A model generated the notes under the pieces. That model had not been told where the DNA came from. It saw nothing but the letters and a program-made list of their open reading frames with translations, and did not search any database. Shown one piece after another: positions 1 to 8,816 of a DNA stretch of 64,000 nt. The position numbers were made by a program, and so were the translations under genes. The first letter of the stretch is position 1. Each line of letters begins with the position of its first letter. The DNA is taken from NCBI RefSeq assembly GCF_001188955.3, contig NZ_JPRF03000027.1:1-64000 (forward strand), given 5' to 3'. This stretch comes from Kitasatospora aureofaciens (GTDB taxonomy: Bacteria > Actinomycetota > Actinomycetes > Streptomycetales > Streptomycetaceae).

Positions 1-64
1 GGGAGGAGAAGTATCACTTAGGGTAATGGATGATATATGAGGTTATGACGGCGCTTTAAAAAAA
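1..64. other. AT-rich segment at left edge, probable assembly end or junction
   Basis: The first ~64 bases are AT-rich and look unlike everything after them. The actinomycete coding pattern begins abruptly near position 66, and the reading frame that runs into the kinase gene is cut by an in-frame TAA at 57-59. I see no gene here. It is either a contig-end artefact or a real junction that truncated the gene at 60-497. Confidence 0.5.
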
Positions 65-497
65 CGAGGCCGCGCTCGCCCGCCACCGCGCCCTGCTGGA
101 GGACCTCGCGGCGGGCACGCTGGACCTGGAGACCTTCCGCGAGCGGACCCGGGGCCAGCGGATCGGCCTCGTCGCGGACGGCGAGACGCTCTGGGTGTTC
201 GACCAGGTGCACGACCGCTGGTGCTACTGCGACGGGCTGCAGTTCCAGACCTACGCGGCCACCGATCGACCGACGCCCGCGCCGGTGTCCACGCCGGTCT
301 CCCCGGTCTCCCCGGTCTCCCCGGTCTCCCCTGCCCCTACGGCGCCTCCGGGGGCCCCGGGGGCCGCGACGGCCGCCCCCACGACGCCCGCGCAGGCCCC
401 GGCGGCGACCTCCCCGAACGCGGCTCCGGCGGATGCCCCCACGGCGGCGCCGCCCGTGCCCGGCCCGTACGCGCCCACCCGGACCGGCGAGCCGTGA
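60..497 (+). CDS. 5'-truncated hypothetical protein upstream of the kinase
   Basis: The open frame has good codon bias from about position 66 but no ATG, GTG or TTG before GTG 195, and is closed by TAA at 57-59, so its true start is lost to the edge. The readable part has a helical charged stretch (ALARHRALLEDLAAGTLDLE), then a compact Trp/Tyr-rich segment around residues 40-65 (LWVFDQVHDRWCYCDG), then a disordered Pro/Ala/Thr tail with a repeated 9-bp unit encoding VSP (about 293-330). The stop overlaps the GTG of the kinase gene in a GTGA, indicating translational coupling. I do not recognise the family; a small substrate-like or adaptor domain beside the kinase is possible. Confidence 0.55.
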   Translation, partial: KNEAALARHRALLEDLAAGTLDLETFRERTRGQRIGLVADGETLWVFDQVHDRWCYCDGLQFQTYAATDRPTPAPVSTPVSPVSPVSPVSPAPTAPPGAPGAATAAPTTPAQAPAATSPNAAPADAPTAAPPVPGPYAPTRTGEP

Positions 498-1507
498 TCC
501 CCGCGGAGCCGCCCTCGGCGCCGGGCCTGCCGGCCGGCCTGGTCGGGCGGCAGGTGGCCGGCTACCGCCTGGAGAGGGAGATCGGGCGCGGCGGGATGGC
601 CGTGGTCTACCGGGCCAAGGACCTGCGGCTCGGCCGGACCGTCGCGATCAAGCTGCTGGCCCCCGAGCTGGCCCGCAACGAGGTGTTCCGGCAACGCTTC
701 ATGCACGAGTCCGAGGCCGCCGCGGGGATCGACCATCCACACATCGTCCCGGTGTTCGAGGCCGGGGAGCACGACGGCATCCTCTACCTGGCGATGCGCT
801 TCGTCGACGGCGGCGACCTGCGGGCCCTGATCAACCGGGACGGCCCGCTGCCGATCGAGCGCGCCACCCGGCTGGCGCTGCAGATCGCCTCCGCCCTCGA
901 CGCCGCCCACGACCACCAGCTGGTGCACCGGGACGTCAAGCCGGGCAACGTCCTGGTCGCCGCCGGCACGGACAGCGAGCACCCCGAGCACCTGTACCTG
1001 GCGGACTTCGGGCTGACCAAGAAGTCCCTGTCGCTCAGCGGGCTGACCAGCGCCGGCCAGATCGTCGGGACGCTGGACTACGCCGCCCCCGAGCAGATCT
1101 CCGGCAGCCCGCTGGACGGGCGCTGCGACCAGTACAGCCTCGGCTGCGTGGTCTTCGAGCTGCTCGCGGGCGCCCCGCCGTTCCGCCGGGAGAGTGACCT
1201 CGCCCTGCTCTGGGCGCACCTCAACGACCCGCCGCCCGAACTGCGCGGTCCACGTCCCGACCTCCCGGAGGCGGTCGGAACGGTGGTCGCCCGTGCCCTC
1301 GCCAAGGCGCCCGGGGAGCGGTACCCGAGCTGTCTGCAGTTCGTCGCCGAGCTGCGGGCGGCCACCGGGCCCGCTCCGTGGAGCGGCGGCGGGCCGCCCA
1401 CCCGGGCCGTCCCGGCCGTCGCCCGGGCCCCCGCCGGGCCGACCCGGCTGCCGGATCCGCCCATCTGGGCCGGCCCGGCCTTCCACCCGCCGTCCCTGGA
1501 CCGTTAG
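494..1507 (+). CDS. Soluble Hanks-type serine/threonine protein kinase
   Basis: The 337-residue protein is almost entirely kinase domain. Visible motifs: Gly-rich loop GRGGMAVVYRAKD (31-43), VAIK with the ATP-binding Lys near 53, catalytic HRDVKPGN (145-152), DFG (171-173), a Ser/Thr-rich activation loop and GTLDYAAPEQ. A short Pro/Ala tail follows. Unlike PknB-type receptors it has no transmembrane segment or PASTA repeats, so it should be cytoplasmic. The start is GTG 494, overlapping the preceding stop by 4 nt; longer upstream frames lack kinase-like coding character. Its substrate is unknown; the coupled upstream gene is a natural candidate partner. Confidence 0.93.
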   Translation: MIPAEPPSAPGLPAGLVGRQVAGYRLEREIGRGGMAVVYRAKDLRLGRTVAIKLLAPELARNEVFRQRFMHESEAAAGIDHPHIVPVFEAGEHDGILYLAMRFVDGGDLRALINRDGPLPIERATRLALQIASALDAAHDHQLVHRDVKPGNVLVAAGTDSEHPEHLYLADFGLTKKSLSLSGLTSAGQIVGTLDYAAPEQISGSPLDGRCDQYSLGCVVFELLAGAPPFRRESDLALLWAHLNDPPPELRGPRPDLPEAVGTVVARALAKAPGERYPSCLQFVAELRAATGPAPWSGGGPPTRAVPAVARAPAGPTRLPDPPIWAGPAFHPPSLDR

Positions 1508-1522
1508 GGAGAGCTGTCGACC

Positions 1523-1897
1523 ATGAACGCCGTCAGTCAGGTCTTCGCCATGCTCGCCGCTGCGATCCACCTCGTGGTGTGGCCGCTGGAGAGCTACCTG
1601 TACGGGCACCCACGGGTGCGCTACATGCTCACCGGCAGCACGGCGGACGCCCCGGAGGTCCGACTGTGGCGCTTCAACGTCGGCTTCTACAACCTGTTCC
1701 TGGCCCTGGGCCTGGTCGCCGGGCTGGTCCTGCTGCACACCGGGCACGCCCGCTCGGGGCGGCCGGTGATCCTCTACGTCGCGGCCTTCATGGTGGCCGG
1801 CGGGATCACCCTGTTCGTCTCGGAGCCGAAGGTGTGGCGCGGCGCCCTGACCCAGGCCGTCCCGGCGGCGGTCATCCTGATCGCCGAGGCGGTCTAG
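1523..1897 (+). CDS. DUF1304 family small membrane protein
   Basis: A 124-residue integral membrane protein with four hydrophobic segments. The WPLESYLYGHP stretch after the first helix and the FYNLFLALG stretch in the second are hallmarks of DUF1304. It starts at ATG 1523, 15 nt after the kinase stop, with a GGGAGAG ribosome site, so it may be cotranscribed with the kinase. The family has no established biochemical function. Confidence 0.85.
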   Translation: MNAVSQVFAMLAAAIHLVVWPLESYLYGHPRVRYMLTGSTADAPEVRLWRFNVGFYNLFLALGLVAGLVLLHTGHARSGRPVILYVAAFMVAGGITLFVSEPKVWRGALTQAVPAAVILIAEAV

Positions 1898-1963
1898 GAT
1901 CTTCGACTTCCGCCTGCGGGGCGGCGTCGGAGCACGCGCCGTGCGTGCCGGCCCGCCAGGCTC

Positions 1964-3304
1964 TCAGCCGCCCGCGTCCTCGGTGACCTCGCCGCGCCGC
2001 CGCACCCGTGACGCGAGCAGTGCGCCGATCAGCCCGGTCAGCAGCCCCCAGCCCGCCGCCAGCGGCACCGACGGCCACAGCGCCGGGCGCAGCGTCAGGC
2101 TGCCGCTGCCCAGCGACGCCAGCGGGTTGCTGCCGAGGACCGCGCCGAGCAGGTCCCCCAGTCCGCCCTGGCCGAGGCCCACGCCCAGCACGGACAGTCC
2201 GTAGTCGGCGTCCATCCGGGTCCACAGGCCGACCAGCAGCACGGTGACAGTGGTGGCCACGGCGAAGCGGACGGCGTGCTGCCGGAGGCGGACGGTACGC
2301 GGGGTGCGGCGGGCGGCGAGGAAGGCGGCGGCGAGCAGCAGCACGGCGGCCACCGGCAGCAGCCACCAGCTGCGGGCGTCGTGGTCGGCCAGGGTCCCGA
2401 GGTCGACGGTCGCCTCCTTCCCGCCGGGGGCGCGCAGCACCGCGCTGAGCGGCTCGGGCACGGGAAGGCCGAGCGCACCGACCAACCGCCCGTGCCACAC
2501 GGCGCCGAGGCCGAGGCCGAAGGCCATCCAGACCAGGTCGGGCAGGGCGAGCAGCAGCACGGCCACGGTCTGCCGGGCGTTGCCGTGGGTGATCGCGGTG
2601 ACGATCCCGGCGACCGCGCCGATGGCCACGTACGCCAGCAGCACCATCCACAGTGCGAACGCGGCCGGGCGGACGGCGAGTTGGTAGCGCAGCAGCCCGC
2701 GCGGCAGCGGTGCCCGCCGGGACACCGCGAAGGTGGCCGCGAGCACCAGCAGCAGCCAGGCCAGCCCGATGCCGATCGTGGTGACGCCCTCCGCATGGAA
2801 GCCGAGCTCGGGGGTGAGCCCGAGCGCGCCGCCGATGGTCTGCGCCAGGCTGCCGCCGAGCTGGATCACGAAGGTGTGCTTCGCGCTGACGGTGATCACC
2901 ACCAGGGCGATCAGCCAGAGCACCACCGTCCGGATGATCCGGCCGAGCAGTTCACCGCCCCCGGCGACCGCGCGGAAGCGCAGTTGGCGCAGGAACACCT
3001 CGGCTATCACGACCGCGCCGACCAGCGAGACGGTCAGCGGCATCGCGTCGACCCCGGCGTCCACGGCGGCGAAGCTGCCGGCACCGCCGTCCAGCTGGAC
3101 GGATCCGCCGACGGCCAGCGCCAGTGTCGCGGCGAGCACGGGCGGGAAGCCGCCCTCCGGGAGGTCGTCGGCGCCGGCCAGCCAGAGGCCGAGCGCGGCG
3201 ACCGCCGCCATCGCGACGAGCCCGGCCAGCACGACCGCGAGCGCGTCCAGCCAGCCGCGGAGGGCTCCGGGCGGGCCGGCGGCCCCGGTGGTGGGCTGCT
3301 GCAT
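1964..3304 (-). CDS. Streptophobe family polytopic membrane protein
   Basis: 446 residues with about eleven to twelve predicted membrane helices rich in Ala, Leu and Val, beginning with the GWLDALAVVLAGLVAM segment typical of the streptomycete 'streptophobe' family. Function is unknown. It converges on the DUF1304 gene and is divergent from the DUF6777 gene. ATG 3304 directly precedes the first hydrophobic region after a short Pro-rich N-terminus. Confidence 0.8.
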   Translation of the reverse strand: MQQPTTGAAGPPGALRGWLDALAVVLAGLVAMAAVAALGLWLAGADDLPEGGFPPVLAATLALAVGGSVQLDGGAGSFAAVDAGVDAMPLTVSLVGAVVIAEVFLRQLRFRAVAGGGELLGRIIRTVVLWLIALVVITVSAKHTFVIQLGGSLAQTIGGALGLTPELGFHAEGVTTIGIGLAWLLLVLAATFAVSRRAPLPRGLLRYQLAVRPAAFALWMVLLAYVAIGAVAGIVTAITHGNARQTVAVLLLALPDLVWMAFGLGLGAVWHGRLVGALGLPVPEPLSAVLRAPGGKEATVDLGTLADHDARSWWLLPVAAVLLLAAAFLAARRTPRTVRLRQHAVRFAVATTVTVLLVGLWTRMDADYGLSVLGVGLGQGGLGDLLGAVLGSNPLASLGSGSLTLRPALWPSVPLAAGWGLLTGLIGALLASRVRRRGEVTEDAGG

Positions 3305-3490
3305 GCCGCCTCCCTCTGTTCACTCGGGCCTTATCCGTTCCCAGGGTGACCGACCACGGCCGGGCACGCTCGGCGACGGCGACGGCACCTGCTGTTGCGG
3401 CGAACGGGGCACCGGGGGAGAAATGGAACCCAGTGGCAGGAGCTTCCCGTGCCGGCCGTTGGCGCCGACCGCCTGCGAAACGGAGCCTCG

Positions 3491-4930
3491 ATGAGTTCCC
3501 AACTGCCCCCCACCGGCCCGCCCTACGGCCCGCCGTCCGGTCCCCCGTCCGGCCCACTGGCCGGTCCGCCGTCGGGTGGCGGCGCGGCCGGACCGCCACC
3601 GCCCTCGGGCCCTTCCGGGTCCTCCTCCGCCGGTGCGGGCGGTCGGGGCCCACGCCGGCCGTGGTGGCGCTCCGGAAAGGGCCTGTCGGTGGCCGCGGCG
3701 GTGGTGGCGGCGGCTGTGGTGGCCACCGTGCTGATCGTCAGCAACCAGGGCGGCAAGAACGAGGCCGTTCCGACCGCCAACGAGGTCGCCCTGCAGGCCC
3801 CGGCCGACCCGGGGCCTGCCCCGTTCACCCCGTCGGTGGAAACCCAGGGCATGAGTGCTCCGGCGCCCGCCCCCTCGACCAGCGCGCCGGCCCAGCCGGG
3901 CAGCCCGGCGAACGGCAGCCCCACGGCCGTCCTGCACAGCGTGCAGGGCAGCTCGGCGGGGCTGTACGGCGGGACGATGAGCAGGCCCAGCTGTGACACC
4001 GAGCGGCTGATCGGCATGGTGAGCAGCGGTGACACCGGTCGGGCCTGGGCCTCGGCAGCGGGGATCGAGCAGTCCGCCATCCCGTCCTACCTGCGCTCGC
4101 TGACCTCGGCGTACCTGCGGGTGGACACCCGGGTGACCAACCACAGCTACAAGAGCGGCGCCGTGGTGGAGTTCCAGTCGGTGCTGCAGGCGGGCACCGC
4201 CGTCCTGGTGGACGCCCGGGGCGTGCCCCGGGTGCGGTGCGCCTGCGGCAACCCGCTGAAGCCGCCGACGCTGGTGAGCAACGCCAAGTACACCGGGAAG
4301 GCCTGGACGGGTTTCGAACCGAGCACGCTGATCGTGGTGGTCCCGGCGCCGCAACCGGTGCCCGAGATCGTCCTGGTGAACGTGGAGACGGGGGGCTGGT
4401 TCGCCCGGCTGACCGGGCGGGCCGACGTGGTGGACAAGCGCGTCGACCAGCCGAGGGGCCCGCTGGTGCCGGGCATCCCGCCGCCCGCCCCGTGGAAGCC
4501 GACCGGCCCCGCGGCGACGGCTTCGGCCTCCGGCAGGACCTCCTCCCGGTCCGGATCGCCGACCACCTCGGGTACCACGTCCTCGGGTGCGACCTCCTCC
4601 AGGGCTACGTCTTCGGGTGCCGGCTCATCCGCCGCGACCTCCTCCGGTGCGACCTCGTCGGGCGCCACCTCCTCCGGCGCCACCTCCTCCCGGCCCCCCA
4701 CCGGGACGGGCTCGGCCTCGGCCACCTCCTCGACCAGTACGAACAGGCCCTCCGAGAGCACCGCGACGACGAGCACCTCGTCCGGCTCGACGTCCACGTC
4801 CTCGTCCACGTCCACCACCGGCTCGACGCTCACCCAGCCGCCTTCCAGCAGGACCACGACGAGCACCGGCCCCACCAGCACGACGACGGCCGGCACCTCC
4901 GCCCCGACCACAACCGAGGGCACGCCCTGA
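3491..4930 (+). CDS. DUF6777-type secreted or membrane-anchored protein with long Ser/Thr tail
   Basis: 479 residues from ATG 3491. An N-terminal Pro/Gly-rich cytoplasmic segment (1-55) is followed by one transmembrane helix (about 58-80) and an extracytoplasmic domain (about 150-330). That domain has the paired-Cys pattern CDTER ... VRCACGNPL and the NHSYKSGAVVEFQ and VLQAGTAVLVD stretches that I associate with DUF6777. A low-complexity Ser/Thr/Gly tail of about 140 residues completes it, resembling a wall-spanning stalk. No catalytic motif is apparent. The 186-bp gap upstream is shared with the divergent streptophobe gene. Confidence 0.75.
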   Translation: MSSQLPPTGPPYGPPSGPPSGPLAGPPSGGGAAGPPPPSGPSGSSSAGAGGRGPRRPWWRSGKGLSVAAAVVAAAVVATVLIVSNQGGKNEAVPTANEVALQAPADPGPAPFTPSVETQGMSAPAPAPSTSAPAQPGSPANGSPTAVLHSVQGSSAGLYGGTMSRPSCDTERLIGMVSSGDTGRAWASAAGIEQSAIPSYLRSLTSAYLRVDTRVTNHSYKSGAVVEFQSVLQAGTAVLVDARGVPRVRCACGNPLKPPTLVSNAKYTGKAWTGFEPSTLIVVVPAPQPVPEIVLVNVETGGWFARLTGRADVVDKRVDQPRGPLVPGIPPPAPWKPTGPAATASASGRTSSRSGSPTTSGTTSSGATSSRATSSGAGSSAATSSGATSSGATSSGATSSRPPTGTGSASATSSTSTNRPSESTATTSTSSGSTSTSSSTSTTGSTLTQPPSSRTTTSTGPTSTTTAGTSAPTTTEGTP

Positions 4931-5188
4931 CCCGGGTCCCGCCGCCACCGTCCGCCCAGCGACCGGTGGTGACGGCGTGGCTCCGGGCAGCAGCACCTTC
5001 GCGTCCTCCGGTCCCAGCAGCCGCCCGTCCGCGGCGTGCATCTCCACCGGGGCGTCCGGCGCGCCGGACGCGCGGTCGAGGCGTTCGTGTGCGATGAATG
5101 CCGGCACGCACCACTGACGATTCGACCGGGCGGCGAATCCGCGCATTAATCGGTGGCTGACGACGCCGCGAACCGGCAGAGTGCCGCC

Positions 5189-5995
5189 ATGATCGGCGAA
5201 GGACTGGACGAGGACGGGTACATCGCGCGGGAGGGCTCGCCGGAGCGCGTCGCGGCGGAGTTCGCCCCGGTGGTCGACGCCGCCCGGGAGCGGATCGCCG
5301 CTGCCTTCGGCCCCGCGCGGCTGCACAGCGCCTACCTGTACGGCAGCATCCCCCGGGGCACCGCGATCCCCGGCGTCTCCGACCTCGATCTGCTGCTCGC
5401 CCTGCGCCACGAGCCCACTCCGGCCGACCGCGCCGGGGCCGACGCCCTGGAGGCCGCCCTCGATTCGGCCTTCCCGCAGGTCAACGGCGTCGGCGTGCTG
5501 CTGTTCGGCACGGACACCCTGCTCAGTGAGCTGGAGCGGCACGACCTGGGCTGGTTCATCGCCTGCCTGTGCACCCCCCTGCTCGGCGAGGACCTCGCGG
5601 AGCAGCTCCCCCGCTACCGCCCCACCTCTCTGCTCGCCCGCGAGACCAACGGCGACCTCGCGCTCGCCCTCCCCCGCTGGCGCGAACGACTGGCGGCCAC
5701 CGCCCCGGACGGCGGTCTCACGGCGCTCAGCCGTGCGGTCTCGCGCCGCCTCGTCCGCACCGGATTCACCCTGGTGATGCCCCGCTGGAACGGCTGGACC
5801 AGCGACCTCACCGCCTCCGCCGAGGCCTTCGCCGCCCACTACCCCGACCGCGCCGAGCAGATGCGCCTCGCCGCGGGCGTCGCCCGCACCCCCACCACGG
5901 ACCGGGCCGTCCTGGCCGTCCTCATCGACGACCTGGCTCCCTGGCTGGCCGCCGAGTACACCGCCGTCCACGGCGAGAAGGCGCCGCGCCCGTGA
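5189..5995 (+). CDS. Nucleotidyltransferase-fold protein
   Basis: 268 residues from ATG 5189; a GTG at 5153 would add 12. Residues 51-70 carry the nucleotidyltransferase signature YGSIPRG..PGVSDLDLLL, with the GS pair near 52-53 and metal-binding Asp65/Asp67. This is the polymerase-beta fold also found in aminoglycoside adenylyltransferases and MNT toxins. The C-terminal ~150 residues are helical, as in kanamycin-nucleotidyltransferase-like proteins. Stop and next start overlap (GTGA), so the small downstream gene is coupled. The substrate cannot be read from sequence. Confidence 0.75.
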   Translation: MIGEGLDEDGYIAREGSPERVAAEFAPVVDAARERIAAAFGPARLHSAYLYGSIPRGTAIPGVSDLDLLLALRHEPTPADRAGADALEAALDSAFPQVNGVGVLLFGTDTLLSELERHDLGWFIACLCTPLLGEDLAEQLPRYRPTSLLARETNGDLALALPRWRERLAATAPDGGLTALSRAVSRRLVRTGFTLVMPRWNGWTSDLTASAEAFAAHYPDRAEQMRLAAGVARTPTTDRAVLAVLIDDLAPWLAAEYTAVHGEKAPRP

Positions 5996-6363
5996 CCGGC
6001 GACCCCCTCGTCCGCGAGGTCTTCCCCGACCTCCTCCACGAGCTGACGGCGCTCCTGGAGGCGGAGGGCGAGGCAGAACTCGCCGCCGGCGCCCGGGATC
6101 TGCGCCTGGTCGCGGACTGCGGCTGCGGCGACGACTTCTGCCAGAGCTTCCGCACCGAGCCCCACCGGGGCGGTCAGCCGTACGGCCCGGGCCATCGCTG
6201 CGTGCCGCTGCTGCCCACGGAGGGCACTCTGATCCTGGACGTCGTCGACGGCCGGATCGTCTACGTCGAGGTTCTCGGCCGCGAACCCCTGCGGGATCTG
6301 CGCCGGCCCCCGGACCAGCCCGGTCACCAACCCGATCACCGGCCCAGCCGGCCGAGCCGGTGA
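5992..6363 (+). CDS. Small conserved hypothetical protein coupled to the nucleotidyltransferase
   Basis: 123 residues from GTG 5992, overlapping the upstream stop by 4 nt. It contains a Cys cluster (DCGCGDDFCQSF) near residues 42-53, a later His-Cys (GPGHRCVPL), and a beta-hairpin-like C-terminal half (ILDVVDGRIVYVEVL), then a Pro-rich tail. The Cys pattern could bind metal but no family is recognised. The tight coupling suggests the pair acts together, for example as a nucleotidyltransferase and partner. Confidence 0.65.
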   Translation: MTGDPLVREVFPDLLHELTALLEAEGEAELAAGARDLRLVADCGCGDDFCQSFRTEPHRGGQPYGPGHRCVPLLPTEGTLILDVVDGRIVYVEVLGREPLRDLRRPPDQPGHQPDHRPSRPSR

Positions 6364-6379
6364 CCGTTCGTGATACGGC

Positions 6380-7993
6380 TCAGTCCACGCAGGGAATCCC
6401 GCCGGCCTTGACCGCCGGCCCCTGCATCGGCAGTCCGGCGGCCGGGTCGGCGGAGCCGTCGGCAGGTGCCGAGGCGCCCGCGGAGGGCGTGGCCGGGGTG
6501 GGGGTCGGGGTGTGGGTGGCGGCGAGGGTGACGCGGACGTGGCCCGCGGCGACCGCCGCGGAAGGAGCGGCGGTGACGCCGTAGTGCGCGGCGACCGCCT
6601 GGGCGTCGGCCTTGGCGCCGCTGCCGTACGTCACCGTGGTGGCGCGGGTCCGCGCGGGGGCGTCGCCGATCCTGCCCGCCTGGTAGCCGAGGGCGACCAG
6701 GGCCTTGGACTCGGTGGCCGCCGCGCCCGCGCCCGCCGCCGCGTTGACGTCGACCACGGACTTGGGCGCGCCGCTCGGCGAGGGCGTGGGCGAGGCCGTC
6801 TCGCTCGCGGCGGAGACGGGCGCCGTCTCCGGGGCGGTGAGTGCCGCGTCCCGGTTGAACAGCTGCCGGACGATCTTCTTGATGAGGTCCGGGTTGACGG
6901 TGTTGACCTCCTGCCCGCCGACGGTCTTGAACCCGGTGATCGGCAGGGTGTTGAACTCGACGTTGCCGCCGGTCAGGTTGGGCGCCTGCTGGGCAAAGTC
7001 GAGGATGTTCCACTCGTTGTCGATCACGACGTCCTTCTTCACCACCCCGAACAGCTTCTGCATCTGCCCGAAGTCGTTGAGGACGCCCTGCTCCTTGAGC
7101 CGGTACTCGACGGAGGAGATGAACGCCTGCTGCCGGTGGGTCCGGTCGAGGTCGCCGTTGGTGAGGTGGTGGCGCTGGCGGACGAAGGACAGCGCCTGGG
7201 CGGCGTCGAGCGAGCTGATCCCGGCGGGCAGCTTGAGGCCGGTGCCGCCGCCCTCGTGGGTGGCGGTCCGGGCGATGATCGGATCGTCGACCGGGTGGTT
7301 GAGGCAGACCTGGATCGGCTCGACCGCCTTGGCGATGTCGTAGAAGCCGATCAGGTTGACCTCGGCGAAGTGGTCGACGGGGACGTCCAGGAAGCTCTGC
7401 ACGGTCTGGATGGTGGCCGAGCGGCCCGCCTCCCGGCTCTGCCGTTCCAGTTCGGCCTTGGAGAGTCCCTTGCCGGCGAGCTTCGCCTCGGCGGCCTCCT
7501 TGGCGATGCCGTAGGCCTCCTTGATCTTGTGCATCTTGCCGTCGGCGCCGACGGTCTGCACGTAGTCGTCGCGCGGGACGGACAGCGCGGTGACCTTGCC
7601 CCCGTTGGCCGGGATGTGCAGCACGATCAGGGCGTTGGTGTTGTAGCCGCCGATCTCGCTGGAGCCGGCGTGCAGTTCGTCCTCCACGAACTGCTTGGGC
7701 AGGTCGTTGCCGTCCATGTCCTTGCGGCTGTCCAGCCCGATCAGCAGCAGGTTGACGGACTTGTCGAGGTGCGGCGGGGCGTTCCGCTTGGCGTCGGCCA
7801 GCGCGGTGGACTTGATCATGCCGTCGTCCAGGCTGCGGTACTCGAACCAGGTGAAGCCACTGGCGCCGAGCACCACGACCGAGACGGTACAGGCCAGGGT
7901 GCGGCCGGCCACGGTCAGCGGGTCGGAGCCGCGGCGCGGGTCGGAGCCCCGGCCGGGCACCCGGCCGCGCGGGCGGTTGCTGCGCTCAGCCAC
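6380..7993 (-). CDS. LytR-CpsA-Psr (LCP) family cell-wall glycopolymer ligase with LytR_C domain
   Basis: 537 residues from GTG 7993. A basic cytoplasmic N-terminus and one membrane helix (about 28-50) precede the extracytoplasmic LCP domain (about 75-320). That domain has NLLLIGLDSR, NTDALI-like NTNALIVLHIP, LSVPRDDYV, and LDGAQALSFVR-like DAAQALSFVRQRHHLTNGDLDR. The last is the Arg/Asp-rich region that binds the polyprenyl pyrophosphate substrate. A Ser/Thr/Pro linker leads to a LytR_C domain (about 425-510). LCP proteins attach teichoic acids or other glycopolymers to peptidoglycan. The start overlaps the DUF6542 gene end by 8 nt. Confidence 0.92.
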   Translation of the reverse strand: MAERSNRPRGRVPGRGSDPRRGSDPLTVAGRTLACTVSVVVLGASGFTWFEYRSLDDGMIKSTALADAKRNAPPHLDKSVNLLLIGLDSRKDMDGNDLPKQFVEDELHAGSSEIGGYNTNALIVLHIPANGGKVTALSVPRDDYVQTVGADGKMHKIKEAYGIAKEAAEAKLAGKGLSKAELERQSREAGRSATIQTVQSFLDVPVDHFAEVNLIGFYDIAKAVEPIQVCLNHPVDDPIIARTATHEGGGTGLKLPAGISSLDAAQALSFVRQRHHLTNGDLDRTHRQQAFISSVEYRLKEQGVLNDFGQMQKLFGVVKKDVVIDNEWNILDFAQQAPNLTGGNVEFNTLPITGFKTVGGQEVNTVNPDLIKKIVRQLFNRDAALTAPETAPVSAASETASPTPSPSGAPKSVVDVNAAAGAGAAATESKALVALGYQAGRIGDAPARTRATTVTYGSGAKADAQAVAAHYGVTAAPSAAVAAGHVRVTLAATHTPTPTPATPSAGASAPADGSADPAAGLPMQGPAVKAGGIPCVD

Positions 7994-8558
7994 GGCGCCC
8001 CCTTCCGCTCGGGGCAGTGGACCTGACGGGCCGGCGGCCTTCGAGCACCGTCCGGACCACGATCACCAGCAGTGCGACGGCCACCGCCTCGGCCATCACC
8101 GGGAACGCCTCGACCACCCAGCGCACCGCACCGGCGCCCAGGCCCTTGCCCTGGTACCGGACGGGATCGGACAGGTATTCGACGCCCGAGGCCGTGAGCA
8201 GCACCACCAGCGGGGCACCGGTCACCACCCACCAGCGGCCGCTCCGGCTGCACAGCAGGGCCGCGATGCCGGTGCCGAGCACCGCGCCGACCGCGAACAG
8301 GATGCCGACCCCGGGGCCGCCCAGCTCGTCCGCGGTCCCGCCGAGCAGCGGGAGCCCGACCGCCGCGAGCGCGGCGACCAGGCTTCCGCGTCGGCGGGCC
8401 TGCTGCCTGCGGCGCGAGGCCCCGCTCCGCTGGGCACGGCCCTGTCGCGACGGGTCGGTGGCGCCACCGGCGCCGCGGGAGCGCTGGGCGGGCACGGCGG
8501 GGTCCTCGGTGCGGGTTCCCGCGTCCTGGTACGACGTTCTCGCCCGCTGGCCGGCCAT
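7986..8558 (-). CDS. DUF6542 family membrane protein
   Basis: 190 residues from ATG 8558, chosen because GAGGGAAG lies just upstream; an in-frame GTG at 8600 is possible. A basic, disordered N-terminal ~70 residues precede three to four membrane helices, including LVAALAAVGLPLLGGTADEL and WWVVTGAPLVVLL, in the pattern of DUF6542. The last codons overlap the LCP start by 8 nt, so the two are one translationally coupled operon and may act together in envelope assembly. No catalytic residues are evident. Confidence 0.75.
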   Translation of the reverse strand: MAGQRARTSYQDAGTRTEDPAVPAQRSRGAGGATDPSRQGRAQRSGASRRRQQARRRGSLVAALAAVGLPLLGGTADELGGPGVGILFAVGAVLGTGIAALLCSRSGRWWVVTGAPLVVLLTASGVEYLSDPVRYQGKGLGAGAVRWVVEAFPVMAEAVAVALLVIVVRTVLEGRRPVRSTAPSGRGRRG

Positions 8559-8816
8559 GCGCACTTCCCTCGATCGTTTCGGCTGCGGCGGCGCGACCAC
8601 GCCACCGCTCGTGCCGGGACGCCACCGGTCCCGTGGCAGTTCCCACCGTCTTCAGGCCCGTAGAAGCTGGTGTGGAGCATACAAATCCATTTCAGCAGAG
8701 TCATCCACCGCCGTTCCGCGACGGCGGACCGCCTTTCCCGGCCCTCGTTAGGATGACCATGATCCCCGCCACGTCGGCACACCAACAGGAACGCGCCAGA
8801 GGAGCAGAGCGTCACC

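Noticed and set aside
251..1747. 498-codon minus-strand frame opposite the kinase
   Set aside because: Shadow of the kinase and DUF1304 genes; Gly/Arg/Val/Gln-rich with no domain.
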